Of a stretch of DNA of 64,000 nucleotides, positions 8,928 through 17,454 are shown one piece after another. The notes below the pieces were generated by a model that ran no database searches, was not told the DNA's origin, and worked only from the letters and a program-made list of their open reading frames with translations. Position 1 is the first letter of the stretch. Each line of letters begins with the position of its first letter. Origin of the DNA: Methylotenera sp. (GTDB lineage Bacteria; Pseudomonadota; Gammaproteobacteria; Burkholderiales; Methylophilaceae). The position numbers and the translations under genes were made by a program. The stretch is taken from positions 319,290 to 383,289 of the forward strand of contig NZ_JAQSCU010000010.1 of the NCBI RefSeq assembly GCF_029945535.1, written 5' to 3'.

Positions 8928-9622
8928 ATACGCTTAACTGGAAAGAAATATGGAGTCGCAGGAGTTTTTCAGCAGGTGAAAAACTGAGCCTAGACACACT
9001 AATTAAGCTCGATGGGTTTGATAGTGGTGCAGGGCGCATTTCTTCTGAAAATTGGCAGACTTATGCAGACATCATTTCAGATAAGTTAAAGATAGAAAGT
9101 GGTCATTCTGTTTATGAATTAGGCTGTGGTGCGGGTGCATTTTTGTATGCATTGCGAGAAAAGCATGCATTAAAAGTGGGTGGATTAGATTACTCATCTG
9201 CATTGATTGAGGCTGCTAAGCATGCTATGCCAGATGGGCAGTTTGTCGCTGCAGAAGCGAAGTTGTTGGACACCGAGCCAGCCTACGATTTTGTGATATC
9301 GAACAGTGTTTTTCATTATTTTTCAAAAGATTATGCAGCCACCGTATTGGCTCGTATGGTTCAAAAAGCGAAGGTAGCTGTTGCAGTAATGGAAGTGCCA
9401 GATTTGCAGACTAAACTTGAATCAGAAACATTAAGGCGTGATTTACTTAGCCAAGAAGAGTATGAGAAAAAATATGCTGGCCTGGAGCATACCTATTACG
9501 AACGAGCTTGGTTTAAAGATCAGGCAGCAGCGCTTGGTTGCAGTTGTGAAATTTTTGATGGTTGTGTCCCCGGATATGCGCAAAACAGGTTTCGATTTGG
9601 CGCAATCATTAAAAAACATTAA
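8924..9622 (+). CDS. class I SAM-dependent methyltransferase
   Basis: A 232-residue methyltransferase with a Rossmann fold. Motif I is YELGCGAGAF (about residues 65-74), followed by the acidic end of strand two in GGLDYSSALIEAAK and the motif IV-like DFVISNSVFHYF. It is translationally coupled to the cytidylyltransferase (ATGA overlap). The position suggests methylation of the phosphonate product, for example the amino group of aminoethylphosphonate, or of the sugar; this is inference and the sequence alone does not reveal the substrate. Confidence 0.75.
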   Translation: MNTLNWKEIWSRRSFSAGEKLSLDTLIKLDGFDSGAGRISSENWQTYADIISDKLKIESGHSVYELGCGAGAFLYALREKHALKVGGLDYSSALIEAAKHAMPDGQFVAAEAKLLDTEPAYDFVISNSVFHYFSKDYAATVLARMVQKAKVAVAVMEVPDLQTKLESETLRRDLLSQEEYEKKYAGLEHTYYERAWFKDQAAALGCSCEIFDGCVPGYAQNRFRFGAIIKKH

Positions 9623-9643
9623 GCATTATTAGTGCGAACACCT

Positions 9644-9711
9644 TTTAACTAGATACTAAATTTAACTAGATACTAAATTTAACTAGATACTAAATTTAAC
9701 TAGATACTCAA
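9644..9711. repeat. 17-bp tandem repeat, four copies
   Basis: Four head-to-tail copies of TTTAACTAGATACTAAA fill 9644-9711. The first three are identical and the fourth has one A-to-C change. The block occupies most of the 104-base gap between the methyltransferase and the next gene. It has no spacers, so it is not a CRISPR. It may vary in copy number by slippage and could change promoter or leader spacing for the downstream genes. Confidence 0.95.
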
Positions 9712-9726
9712 TCAAATGAGACCTAT

Positions 9727-11175
9727 ATGACCAAGACTAACTCTAGCAATCGCTCATTGCCTGCCATGACTTTTTTCTACACAGATAATTGTGAGCGTCA
9801 GGCATTGGCGCCCGTGGCGTTAGAAGCTGAACATCGCGGATTTGAAGTGAAGTTTAGTACTAATTCAAAAGAGCGAGCTGAAATCGGCGTGTATTGTGAA
9901 CACGCTTGCCAACCAAATGCTGATTTTTCAGTCATTATGTTGCATGATCTGGCACAAAGACACGATATTTGGCCGTCATTTTGGCGCTATGAACCTTGGA
10001 ATGAGTTTGATATGGGTATCGTCCCGGGTAAATCATGGGTTGATCGCTGGCAAACGCAAGCTGGATTTTCTATGGCTAGACCACGTTTAGGAGTGTTTGA
10101 TTCTGGCTGGCCAAAGGCTGACTTAGTGTTTCGTGACAAAGAGGTATTTTCTCTTGAGGCAGATAAACTACGTAAAACGCTTGGACTGAAATATGAAAAA
10201 TCCGTGCTTTATGCTCCGTCATGGGAAAACCATGGCAAGCAAGATGATTTTGTTAAGGCGTTTATCGATTTACCGGTCAATGTTTTATTGAAGCAAGCGC
10301 CATGGTCAAATGCCTATCCTGAGGTATTGAGCAATATACGCCAGATGAATGAACTGCATCGTGGTTGTGCGGATAACGTGCATATTATTGATGTCGAGGT
10401 CAGTATTATGTACTGCCTGAGCTTGGCCGATGTGCTGGTTTCAGATGAATCTAGTGTGCTTACGGAAGCATTGTTACTAGATGTTCCGGGTGTTGCTGTG
10501 ACTGACTGGCTTATTCCGGATACCAATCCACCACGCCCAGCCAGCGTGCCATACGACTATGTGACTAAAACCACCAAATCTAAAATGCGCGAAACTGTAG
10601 AAGCGATTTTGGCCGAGCCTGAAAGTACGCGTCAAAAAACCCGTCAAGATAGAGATAATCAGTTTAGTAACCTGGGCAAGAGTGCTGTACTGATTATGGA
10701 TAATATTGTGGCTGCGTTAGAAGGCAGAGCGCTACCAACACCAGCGGTGACTGCTCAAGTTGACCTCGATAGAGCTGAATACCTTCGAGCAGAGCAATAC
10801 ATTAATGCTTCTGATAATTTAGAAGCCATGAAGATATTGATTCCATTGGTGCAGGCTGAAACTGAATGTTGGGAAGTCTATAACGACTTAGGCACGATGA
10901 TGTTTAATGAAGGTAATCTTGAAGATGCCTTTTTCTTACTTGAAAATGCTGTCAAGCGAGCCCCAGATCCAGTGATTCCATTGAGTAACTTAATTGAAAC
11001 TTATTGCGCTGCAGGTCAGGCTGATATGGCTTTGTTTAATTTAGCGCAATTGAGCCGCCATGTGCCAAAGTCTCAAAATAAGATTGCTGCAATTAGAAGT
11101 TGCATGGAGACTTTATTGTCTGCTCAGCAAGCGCCTGAGTATGAGCACTATACTAATCTCACTATGAGCGCTTAA
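9727..11175 (+). CDS. CDP-glycerol glycerophosphotransferase-like protein with C-terminal TPRs
   Basis: A 482-residue protein. Residues about 150-335 resemble the Glyphos_transf family that moves phospho-alcohols from CDP-alcohols onto sugars: VLYAPSWENH, then LADVLVSDESSVLTEALLL, which corresponds to the family's conserved D-SS-V segment. Residues about 350-470 contain TPR-like helices (YNDLGTMMFNEGNLEDA). Given two cytidylyltransferase domains upstream, the likely donor is CMP-aminoethylphosphonate rather than CDP-glycerol, making this the candidate phosphonoalkyl transferase (inference). There is no signal peptide or membrane segment. The TPR tail may dock on the same acceptor as the large TPR glycosyltransferase. 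Confidence 0.7.
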   Translation: MTKTNSSNRSLPAMTFFYTDNCERQALAPVALEAEHRGFEVKFSTNSKERAEIGVYCEHACQPNADFSVIMLHDLAQRHDIWPSFWRYEPWNEFDMGIVPGKSWVDRWQTQAGFSMARPRLGVFDSGWPKADLVFRDKEVFSLEADKLRKTLGLKYEKSVLYAPSWENHGKQDDFVKAFIDLPVNVLLKQAPWSNAYPEVLSNIRQMNELHRGCADNVHIIDVEVSIMYCLSLADVLVSDESSVLTEALLLDVPGVAVTDWLIPDTNPPRPASVPYDYVTKTTKSKMRETVEAILAEPESTRQKTRQDRDNQFSNLGKSAVLIMDNIVAALEGRALPTPAVTAQVDLDRAEYLRAEQYINASDNLEAMKILIPLVQAETECWEVYNDLGTMMFNEGNLEDAFFLLENAVKRAPDPVIPLSNLIETYCAAGQADMALFNLAQLSRHVPKSQNKIAAIRSCMETLLSAQQAPEYEHYTNLTMSA

Positions 11176-11235
11176 CTGATTTACATTAAGTCATTCACTA
11201 ATAAATTACAAAGAAAATACAGTATACGGAGCAAC

Positions 11236-12918
11236 ATGATGAACGGTTATCAGTACAACAGCACAGACAATTATTATCATCCTAAAAGTCAGGATGACTT
11301 TGGCTATAAAGATTCTGGCGATGCGCAAAATAAAATTTATAGGATTATAAAAAACTCTAAAGATAAAGGTGTTTTTTCTTCGGAGTTGATTAATCAGGCA
11401 GATGATTGGCCGACCTATTATCATCTAACACCGTTACGCGCTAATATTTTACGACCATTTATTAAACAAATCTCAGCAGGTCGAAGTTTGGAACTTGGTG
11501 CCGGATGCGGCGCGATTACGCGCTTTTTAGGTGAGTTAGGCGGCAAGGTTGTTGCGGTTGAAGGGAGTGCAGACCGTGCGCGTATCATCGGCAATCGTTG
11601 TGCAGAACTTAAAAATGTAACAGTGATCGCTGATCTGATTCAAAACTTTAAGCCGGATGAAAAGTTTGATGTGGTGACTTTAATCGGCGTGCTGGAATAC
11701 TCACAGGTGTATATCAACGAACCGGATCCAGTGCAATATTTGTTAAAACTGGCAAAATCATTTTTAAAAGACGATGGTGTTTTAATCATCGCGATTGAAA
11801 ACCAGCTTGGCCTTAAATATTTTTGTGGCTCTCCTGAAGACCATCTTGGTCGTGCTATGTTTGGTGTGAATGACTCATATACTGACAAATCAGCCATTAC
11901 GTTTGGTCGCAAAGAGCTTACGCAGCATATTCACCGTGCTGGGTTTGAGTCTGTTGATTTATATGTACCGCTGCCAGACTATAAAACGCCAGTATCGATT
12001 ATTTATCCTAAAGGCTTTGAAGACGCTAGTGTTGAAGCTGGTTGGGATGCATCGCCAATTCTATCTGGCGCGGTGATTCATGACCGTCAACGTCCGCAAG
12101 TGCCAACTTTCTCATTAGAGTGTGCTTGGGGCGTAATTGGTAGAAATGGTTTAGCACAAGATGTGGCTAACTCGTTCTTATTTGCGGTGCGCAAAACGGC
12201 CTCGCCAAAGCAAGAAAATGTTTTGGCAGCACATTATGGTGGTCAGCGACCTTCGCAGTTTGCTAAAGAAACGCAGTTTACGCTTAAAGACGGCAGTTTG
12301 ATGACGCAAACCAGATATGTGGGTAATACCAGTAAATTGGCCTCAGCCAAATGGGATTTAGGCCCTTACAGAACCGGCAAATTATGGTTTGATGAACTCT
12401 TGTTATTAGTGAATAGACCAGATTGGAGCTTTGCTGAGCTGTCTAAATGGACTGGCGTTTGGATAGATGCGCTGCGTGCTACGCCATTGCAGCCAACGAG
12501 TGCAACGATTGCAGAATTGCAGCACTTCTCTCAGTTGCTACCGCCAAATTACATTGATGCAACGCCTACAAACTTAGTGGTCAATGATAAAGGGCGAGGT
12601 GATTTCTTTGATTTAGAGTGGAACTTCTCAACAGCATTGCCTGTGGAGTTTGTGGTATTTAGAGGTTTATTCTTAACTTTACATCGCATGACTAGCTGCG
12701 CAAGACCTGCTGGCGACGTGCCTGTAAAACTTTATGATTTGACGATGTCTATTATGGAAAAGCACGGGATGAATCTGAGCGCCGACGACTTAGATTTGTT
12801 CTTAGCTATTTTTAATGCATTCCAAAATCAAACACAAGATTTACCATCCGATGTGATGAATGGCCTGACTGCTGAGCTTGATACAGCGATGTTGCCTATC
12901 AGACAGCTTTTTACTTAG
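11236..12918 (+). CDS. SAM methyltransferase with kinase-like C-terminal region
   Basis: A 560-residue protein. Residues about 70-220 are a class I methyltransferase with motif I LELGAGCGAITRF, the acidic AVEGSADRA and the product-strand LIGVLEYS. A linker of unknown fold follows. Near residues 430-470, IDATPTNLVV followed by FFDLEWN looks like the catalytic and metal-binding loops of aminoglycoside/choline-kinase-like phosphotransferases, a layout seen in O-antigen-modifying methyltransferases. The start has GGAG seven to eight bases upstream (cggagcaac). It most likely decorates the glycan of this island; whether the tail phosphorylates anything is uncertain. Confidence 0.7.
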   Translation: MMNGYQYNSTDNYYHPKSQDDFGYKDSGDAQNKIYRIIKNSKDKGVFSSELINQADDWPTYYHLTPLRANILRPFIKQISAGRSLELGAGCGAITRFLGELGGKVVAVEGSADRARIIGNRCAELKNVTVIADLIQNFKPDEKFDVVTLIGVLEYSQVYINEPDPVQYLLKLAKSFLKDDGVLIIAIENQLGLKYFCGSPEDHLGRAMFGVNDSYTDKSAITFGRKELTQHIHRAGFESVDLYVPLPDYKTPVSIIYPKGFEDASVEAGWDASPILSGAVIHDRQRPQVPTFSLECAWGVIGRNGLAQDVANSFLFAVRKTASPKQENVLAAHYGGQRPSQFAKETQFTLKDGSLMTQTRYVGNTSKLASAKWDLGPYRTGKLWFDELLLLVNRPDWSFAELSKWTGVWIDALRATPLQPTSATIAELQHFSQLLPPNYIDATPTNLVVNDKGRGDFFDLEWNFSTALPVEFVVFRGLFLTLHRMTSCARPAGDVPVKLYDLTMSIMEKHGMNLSADDLDLFLAIFNAFQNQTQDLPSDVMNGLTAELDTAMLPIRQLFT

Positions 12919-12976
12919 TTTGAACATATTTGAATACTTAGCTCGTATTTGTAAGTAGATTGAAGAGTTTAGCCAA

Positions 12977-13984
12977 TTGAAAATACTCATTATTCGTATG
13001 ATGGGTTTTGGTGATGTTGCATCTATACTAATTCCCGCAGTTAACATGGTTCATCAGCAACATCCTAATGCCATAGTCGACGTGTTAACCTACGGCGCGG
13101 GTGTTGAGATAATGTCGTTAGTGCCTACGGTAAATGCCGTACTTGCCGTAAGCGCAGAGCAATGGCCAAGTGATGTTGATAAAGCGGTAGCTAGTTTTAT
13201 CGATATTGCTCAAGTGGTGATTGAACAAGATTATGATCTGATTATTAACCTAGATACTTGGTTTATGCCATGCTTTTTAGCGCGAGTTTTAAAAGATTCA
13301 GGCGCTAATATTCAAGGTAACTTCATTAACTTCTCAGTTGATACATTAGTTCAGAAAATTCAGCGCAGTGCATTAACGCAATCATATTTTCAAATGCCTG
13401 ATTTATACCTAGCGAGTACCTATCCCAATATGGCGGATTGGAGCACGCCATGGTGGAATCAATATCCGAATATCGCGTATCCTGAATTTTACCTTCAGCA
13501 TTGTTGTGGGTTTAAGCAAGAGATGGATATGTCACTTTCAGTTCAACCAGATTTAGTATTTAAGCTTCAGGCTGAAACAAAACCTATCATCGCGCTTTCA
13601 TTATCTGGTAGCAAAGCCAGTAAACAGTATGCGCATGGTAAAGTTTTGCAGTTATTACTTGAGCAAGCTGGTTTTTTTGTTTGGAGTCGGTTTGATGGGA
13701 GCGTGCCTATGCAAACCACGTTGGCACGCTTAAAGGTGACGGATTTATTAATTACCGTTGCTACCTCAACGCAATGGTTGGCAAGGTTAGTGGGGTGCCC
13801 ATCGTTGGTGATTCCAGGCGCACTGCCACCAAGTGTATTAGGTGCGGAGTTGGTTGTAGATAAAGTGAAGAGCTGCCAGTATTGCTACCAAAATCAATGT
13901 GTAGAAAATATCGATTTCGCATGCATGGATATTCCACCAGAGCAGATCGTTGAAAAAGCGCTGCAATATTTTCGATTACCTTAA
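12977..13984 (+). CDS. glycosyltransferase family 9 (heptosyltransferase-like)
   Basis: A 335-residue GT9 protein, the family of ADP-heptose:LPS heptosyltransferases. It starts with the family's characteristic KILIIRMMGFGDV, which supports the TTG start at 12977; the first in-frame ATG would remove that strand. The C-terminal half has IALSLSGSKASKQY and LLITVATSTQWLARLVGCPSLVI, matching the family's nucleotide-sugar-binding region. It closes the island and may add a heptose or related sugar to the same surface glycan. Two C-terminal CxxC-like cysteine groups are present. Confidence 0.75.
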   Translation: MKILIIRMMGFGDVASILIPAVNMVHQQHPNAIVDVLTYGAGVEIMSLVPTVNAVLAVSAEQWPSDVDKAVASFIDIAQVVIEQDYDLIINLDTWFMPCFLARVLKDSGANIQGNFINFSVDTLVQKIQRSALTQSYFQMPDLYLASTYPNMADWSTPWWNQYPNIAYPEFYLQHCCGFKQEMDMSLSVQPDLVFKLQAETKPIIALSLSGSKASKQYAHGKVLQLLLEQAGFFVWSRFDGSVPMQTTLARLKVTDLLITVATSTQWLARLVGCPSLVIPGALPPSVLGAELVVDKVKSCQYCYQNQCVENIDFACMDIPPEQIVEKALQYFRLP

Positions 13985-14027
13985 ACTTTCATTTATCCGC
14001 ATTAATTCAGCCTCTTATTTTAGTCTA

Positions 14028-14045
14028 TGTTCGTTATCGCACAGA
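14028..14045 (+). promoter_or_regulatory. shared 18-bp stress motif, copy 1
   Basis: TGTTCGTTATCGCACAGA, one of seven related sites with consensus TGTRCGYTARCGYACAGA. It lies 92 bases before the secreted-protein gene at 14138 and faces it. The flanks also form an ATGTTC / GAACAT inverted repeat. Confidence 0.6.
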
Positions 14046-14137
14046 ACATCTTATGCTGCTTAGGTATATTCAATCAGAAGGCAATTTTGATTTCAATTTG
14101 CCGATGATTCGATCGTTACTTTAGGAGCATAAGTGTG

Positions 14138-14575
14138 ATGAAAATAGTTAAATCTTTACTTACTGGTTTAATGGGTGTGATGGCAATATTTGCAATCACA
14201 AATACAGTATATGCCGATGAAATGAATACTGAGCAGCCCGCCTATATCAACGGCGGTATAGGTCAGGAAGAAGCGGACGACATGCGCCTGCATGCAGGAG
14301 AGTATAATTTACGTTTGTATTTTTCTGAGGCTAAACAGGGGCAATCAATTTCTGATGTGACCGTGACCGTAACCGATAAAAAAGGCAACGTTAAGCTAGA
14401 GGTTGCAGATGCTGGGCCTATGCTATTTGCGCATATGGAAAATGGTATTTACAAAATCACAAGCCAACATAATGGTGTTATCTTTACCAAAACCGTTAAA
14501 GTTGTAAATCACAAAGGTGTCAATGTGCATCTTAACTGGAAGAATTCTGCTGCGGATGCTACGGACGAAATCTAG
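14138..14575 (+). CDS. small secreted periplasmic protein
   Basis: A 145-residue exported protein of unknown function. A signal peptide (hydrophobic LLTGLMGVMAIFAI, cleavage expected after VYA) precedes an acidic mature domain of about 120 residues. That domain is rich in beta strands, with a carboxypeptidase-regulatory-like or YtkA-like pattern (SISDVTVTVTDKKGN, GIYKITSQH). GGAG at 14124-14127 serves either the GTG at 14135 or the ATG at 14138; I prefer the ATG. It has its own copy of the shared stress motif upstream. A link to metal or periplasmic stress is a guess. Confidence 0.7.
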   Translation: MKIVKSLLTGLMGVMAIFAITNTVYADEMNTEQPAYINGGIGQEEADDMRLHAGEYNLRLYFSEAKQGQSISDVTVTVTDKKGNVKLEVADAGPMLFAHMENGIYKITSQHNGVIFTKTVKVVNHKGVNVHLNWKNSAADATDEI

Positions 14576-14805
14576 CATTAAATAGGGTGAGTAATTGAAT
14601 TCAGGCTAAATAGAACGCGCTCGTGTTTTTAAAATTAAATAGGGGCTGATGCGGATTAAGGGTGTATAACACTGTTAAGGGGTTTCACTCACTCTTTAAA
14701 TTGCTTAGTCATTCCATCCACAGTTAAATCTGTTCAGCTTCATAATTCAAAACGAGAGTCGGCCATGCACAAAAGAGATCTATTCCTGCCTTTAGCCGCC
14801 GCAAC

Positions 14806-17427
14806 ATGCTAGTTGCTAGCATCGTATCAAGCATCAAGCATTATCAATTTGCTTTTCTATTGGTAGTGATTGCACTGACTTCTATTTATTTAATCTATCG
14901 ACAGTCGCAACAAAAAATCAGAAATTTAGTGCACTTAGAAACTCAGCATTTACTAGAGATTCAAGAAAGTACGAATAAGCAACTGCGTCAACTGAACGCC
15001 ACGCTGCAAGATAGCGAAGAAAAGCTCACGGTGACACTCAATTCGATTGGCGATGCCGTCATTACTACCGATGCTGATGCACGTGTCACCCTGTTGAATC
15101 CGCTCGCAGAAAAATTGACAGGTTGGACCTTAGCTGAAGCCTCTGGGCGACTCATAGGTGAGGTTTTTCCAATAGTGAATAAAGAAACGCGCTTGGAAGC
15201 AACTATTCCAGTCATGGAAACTTTAGCCCAAGGCACGATACAAGGGCTGGCTAACCACACCGTATTGATTGCTCGTGATGGTAGTGAGTGCGATATTGCG
15301 GATAGCTGCGCACCAATTCGTGACCGAGAAGGCCAGGTCGTTGGTGCGGTTTTGGTTTTCCGCAATGTGAGTGAAGAGTATGCGGTGCAGCAAGCTTTAC
15401 GCGACAATACGGCACTTATACAAACTATTTTAAATACCGTTGCCGACGGCATTATTACGCTACATGCGAGTAATGGCACCATTGAAACGGTTAACCCAAC
15501 TGCACAAAAAATGTTTGGTTTTAGCGCGGCAGAACTGACTGGTTTGAATTTTAGTGTGCTGATTCCTGAGCTTGATCAAGAGCAGCGCAATAGTTCACTT
15601 AAACATTACAGCGCTAGTGATGAGGCACGTGCCGTTGGTTTAGGTCGTGAAGTCATTGGCTGGCGCAAAGATAACAAGCCGTTTCCATTAGAAATTGCCG
15701 TCAGTGAGATGTGGCTTGGTGGCGAGCGCTACTTTACTTGTATCTTACGAGACATTAGCGCACGTAGACTTGCCGAGGAAGCTGCGCTTAAAGCTGGCGC
15801 ATTACAAAGTGCGATTTTTAATAGTGAAAACTTCTCTAGCATTGCTACCGATGCAAAAGGTGTGATTCAGATTTTTAACGTTGGTGCCGAGCGCATGCTG
15901 GGTTATACCGCAGATGAGGTGATGAATAAAATCACGCCTGCCGAGATTTCAGACCCTGAGGAAGTGATAGCTCGTGCTAAAACATTGAGCATTGAGCTGG
16001 CAACTGCGATTACGCCAGGGTTTGAGGCGCTGGTGTTTAAGGCTTCGCGCGGCATTGAAGATATTTATGAACTGACCTATATCCGTAAGGATGGCAGCCG
16101 CTTTCCAGCAGTGGTGTCGGTTACAGCGTTACGCGACGCGCAAAGTGCCATTATTGGTTACTTGCTCATTGGCACCGATAATACGGCACGCAAACAGATT
16201 GAAGCTGAGCGAACAACGCTTCATGAAGCACTGCAGCTTAAGAATGTTGAACTTGAACGTGCTACTTTTGTGGCAGAAAAAGCCAATTTAGCGAAGTCTG
16301 ATTTCCTCTCGAGCATGAGCCATGAATTGCGCACGCCACTTGGCGCCATACTAGGCTTTGCACAATTGATCGAATCGGGCACACCGGCGCCAACCACTTC
16401 GCAGAAAAAAAGCATCGATCAGATTCTGAAAGCTGGTTGGTATTTGCTGGAATTAATTAATGAGGTGCTAGACTTAGCGCTGATTGAATCTGGCAAGTTG
16501 GCACTATCGTTAGAACCAGTATTATTGGCTGATGTGATGCACGAGTGCGAAGCTATGATAGAGCCGCAAGCGCAAAGTCGAGAGATTAAAGTAATATTTA
16601 CGCAACCTGAATTTCCATATTGCGTAAAAGGTGACCGTACACGGGTTAAGCAAATCGTCATTAATTTGCTTTCTAATGCCATTAAATATAATAAAGTGGA
16701 TGGCACGGTGACTGTGGAGTGCAGCATAACGCCTCATGATACCGTGCGTATTAGCGTGCAAGATACGGGTGCAGGACTAACAGGCGAAGAGCTTACACAG
16801 CTTTTTCAGCCATTCAATCGGCTGGGGCAGAATGCTAAAGAAGAGGGTACAGGCATCGGCTTGGTAGTATGTAAGCGCCTGATTGATTTAATGAAAGGCA
16901 AGATAGGTGTAGAAAGTATCGTGGGTGAAGGTAGCACGTTTTGGATTGAGCTAGACCAAACCAGTCAATCCGATATAGACAATCAACATCAACTGCCACT
17001 GCCAACACCCCAACAGCCTCATCACGATGCGCTGTTGTATACGCTGCTTTACATAGAAGACAACCCTGCGAACCTCATGCTGGTTGAAGATATTATTGCG
17101 CGTCGACCAGATATACGTTTGCTCAGCGCAAAAAACGCGAGGCAAGGCATTAAACTGGCTCGCGCGGCTTTACCCGATGTCATCTTAATGGACATCAACT
17201 TACCTGGATTTAGTGGATATGACGCGTTTGATATGCTATTTGATGATCCACTTACCTCACATATTCCAGTAGTCGCGCTCAGTGCTAATGCCATGCCGCG
17301 TGATATTGAAAAAGGGCTGGATGCCGGATTCTTTCGCTATCTGACTAAGCCTATTAAGGTAAAAGAATTCATGGAAACAATGGATTTGGCACTCAAGTTT
17401 GCCAAAACAAAGCAAGAGCTAGTATGA
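14806..17427 (+). CDS. hybrid sensor histidine kinase with PAS domains
   Basis: An 873-residue membrane-anchored hybrid kinase. It has one transmembrane segment (about residues 12-32), a short coiled coil and three PAS/PAC sensor modules (about 70-195, 200-325, 330-465). A HisKA domain carries phospho-acceptor His506 (SMSHELRTP), and the ATPase domain shows NLLSNAIKYN, DTGAGL and GTGIGL. A C-terminal receiver has Asp796 (LMDINLP). No periplasmic sensor loop is visible, so sensing is probably cytoplasmic. It begins an operon with a PAS response regulator and a Crp/Fnr regulator. No ribosome site precedes 14806; a 15-codon frame starting at 14765 overlaps the start and could be a leader or a frameshifted N terminus. 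Confidence 0.88.
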   Translation: MLVASIVSSIKHYQFAFLLVVIALTSIYLIYRQSQQKIRNLVHLETQHLLEIQESTNKQLRQLNATLQDSEEKLTVTLNSIGDAVITTDADARVTLLNPLAEKLTGWTLAEASGRLIGEVFPIVNKETRLEATIPVMETLAQGTIQGLANHTVLIARDGSECDIADSCAPIRDREGQVVGAVLVFRNVSEEYAVQQALRDNTALIQTILNTVADGIITLHASNGTIETVNPTAQKMFGFSAAELTGLNFSVLIPELDQEQRNSSLKHYSASDEARAVGLGREVIGWRKDNKPFPLEIAVSEMWLGGERYFTCILRDISARRLAEEAALKAGALQSAIFNSENFSSIATDAKGVIQIFNVGAERMLGYTADEVMNKITPAEISDPEEVIARAKTLSIELATAITPGFEALVFKASRGIEDIYELTYIRKDGSRFPAVVSVTALRDAQSAIIGYLLIGTDNTARKQIEAERTTLHEALQLKNVELERATFVAEKANLAKSDFLSSMSHELRTPLGAILGFAQLIESGTPAPTTSQKKSIDQILKAGWYLLELINEVLDLALIESGKLALSLEPVLLADVMHECEAMIEPQAQSREIKVIFTQPEFPYCVKGDRTRVKQIVINLLSNAIKYNKVDGTVTVECSITPHDTVRISVQDTGAGLTGEELTQLFQPFNRLGQNAKEEGTGIGLVVCKRLIDLMKGKIGVESIVGEGSTFWIELDQTSQSDIDNQHQLPLPTPQQPHHDALLYTLLYIEDNPANLMLVEDIIARRPDIRLLSAKNARQGIKLARAALPDVILMDINLPGFSGYDAFDMLFDDPLTSHIPVVALSANAMPRDIEKGLDAGFFRYLTKPIKVKEFMETMDLALKFAKTKQELV

Positions 17428-17454
17428 ATAAAGAGCAAGTGAAAAGGATTAGAC

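Noticed and set aside
9644-9711. CRISPR-like array
   Set aside because: Units adjoin without spacers and are only 17 bases long; it is a plain tandem repeat.
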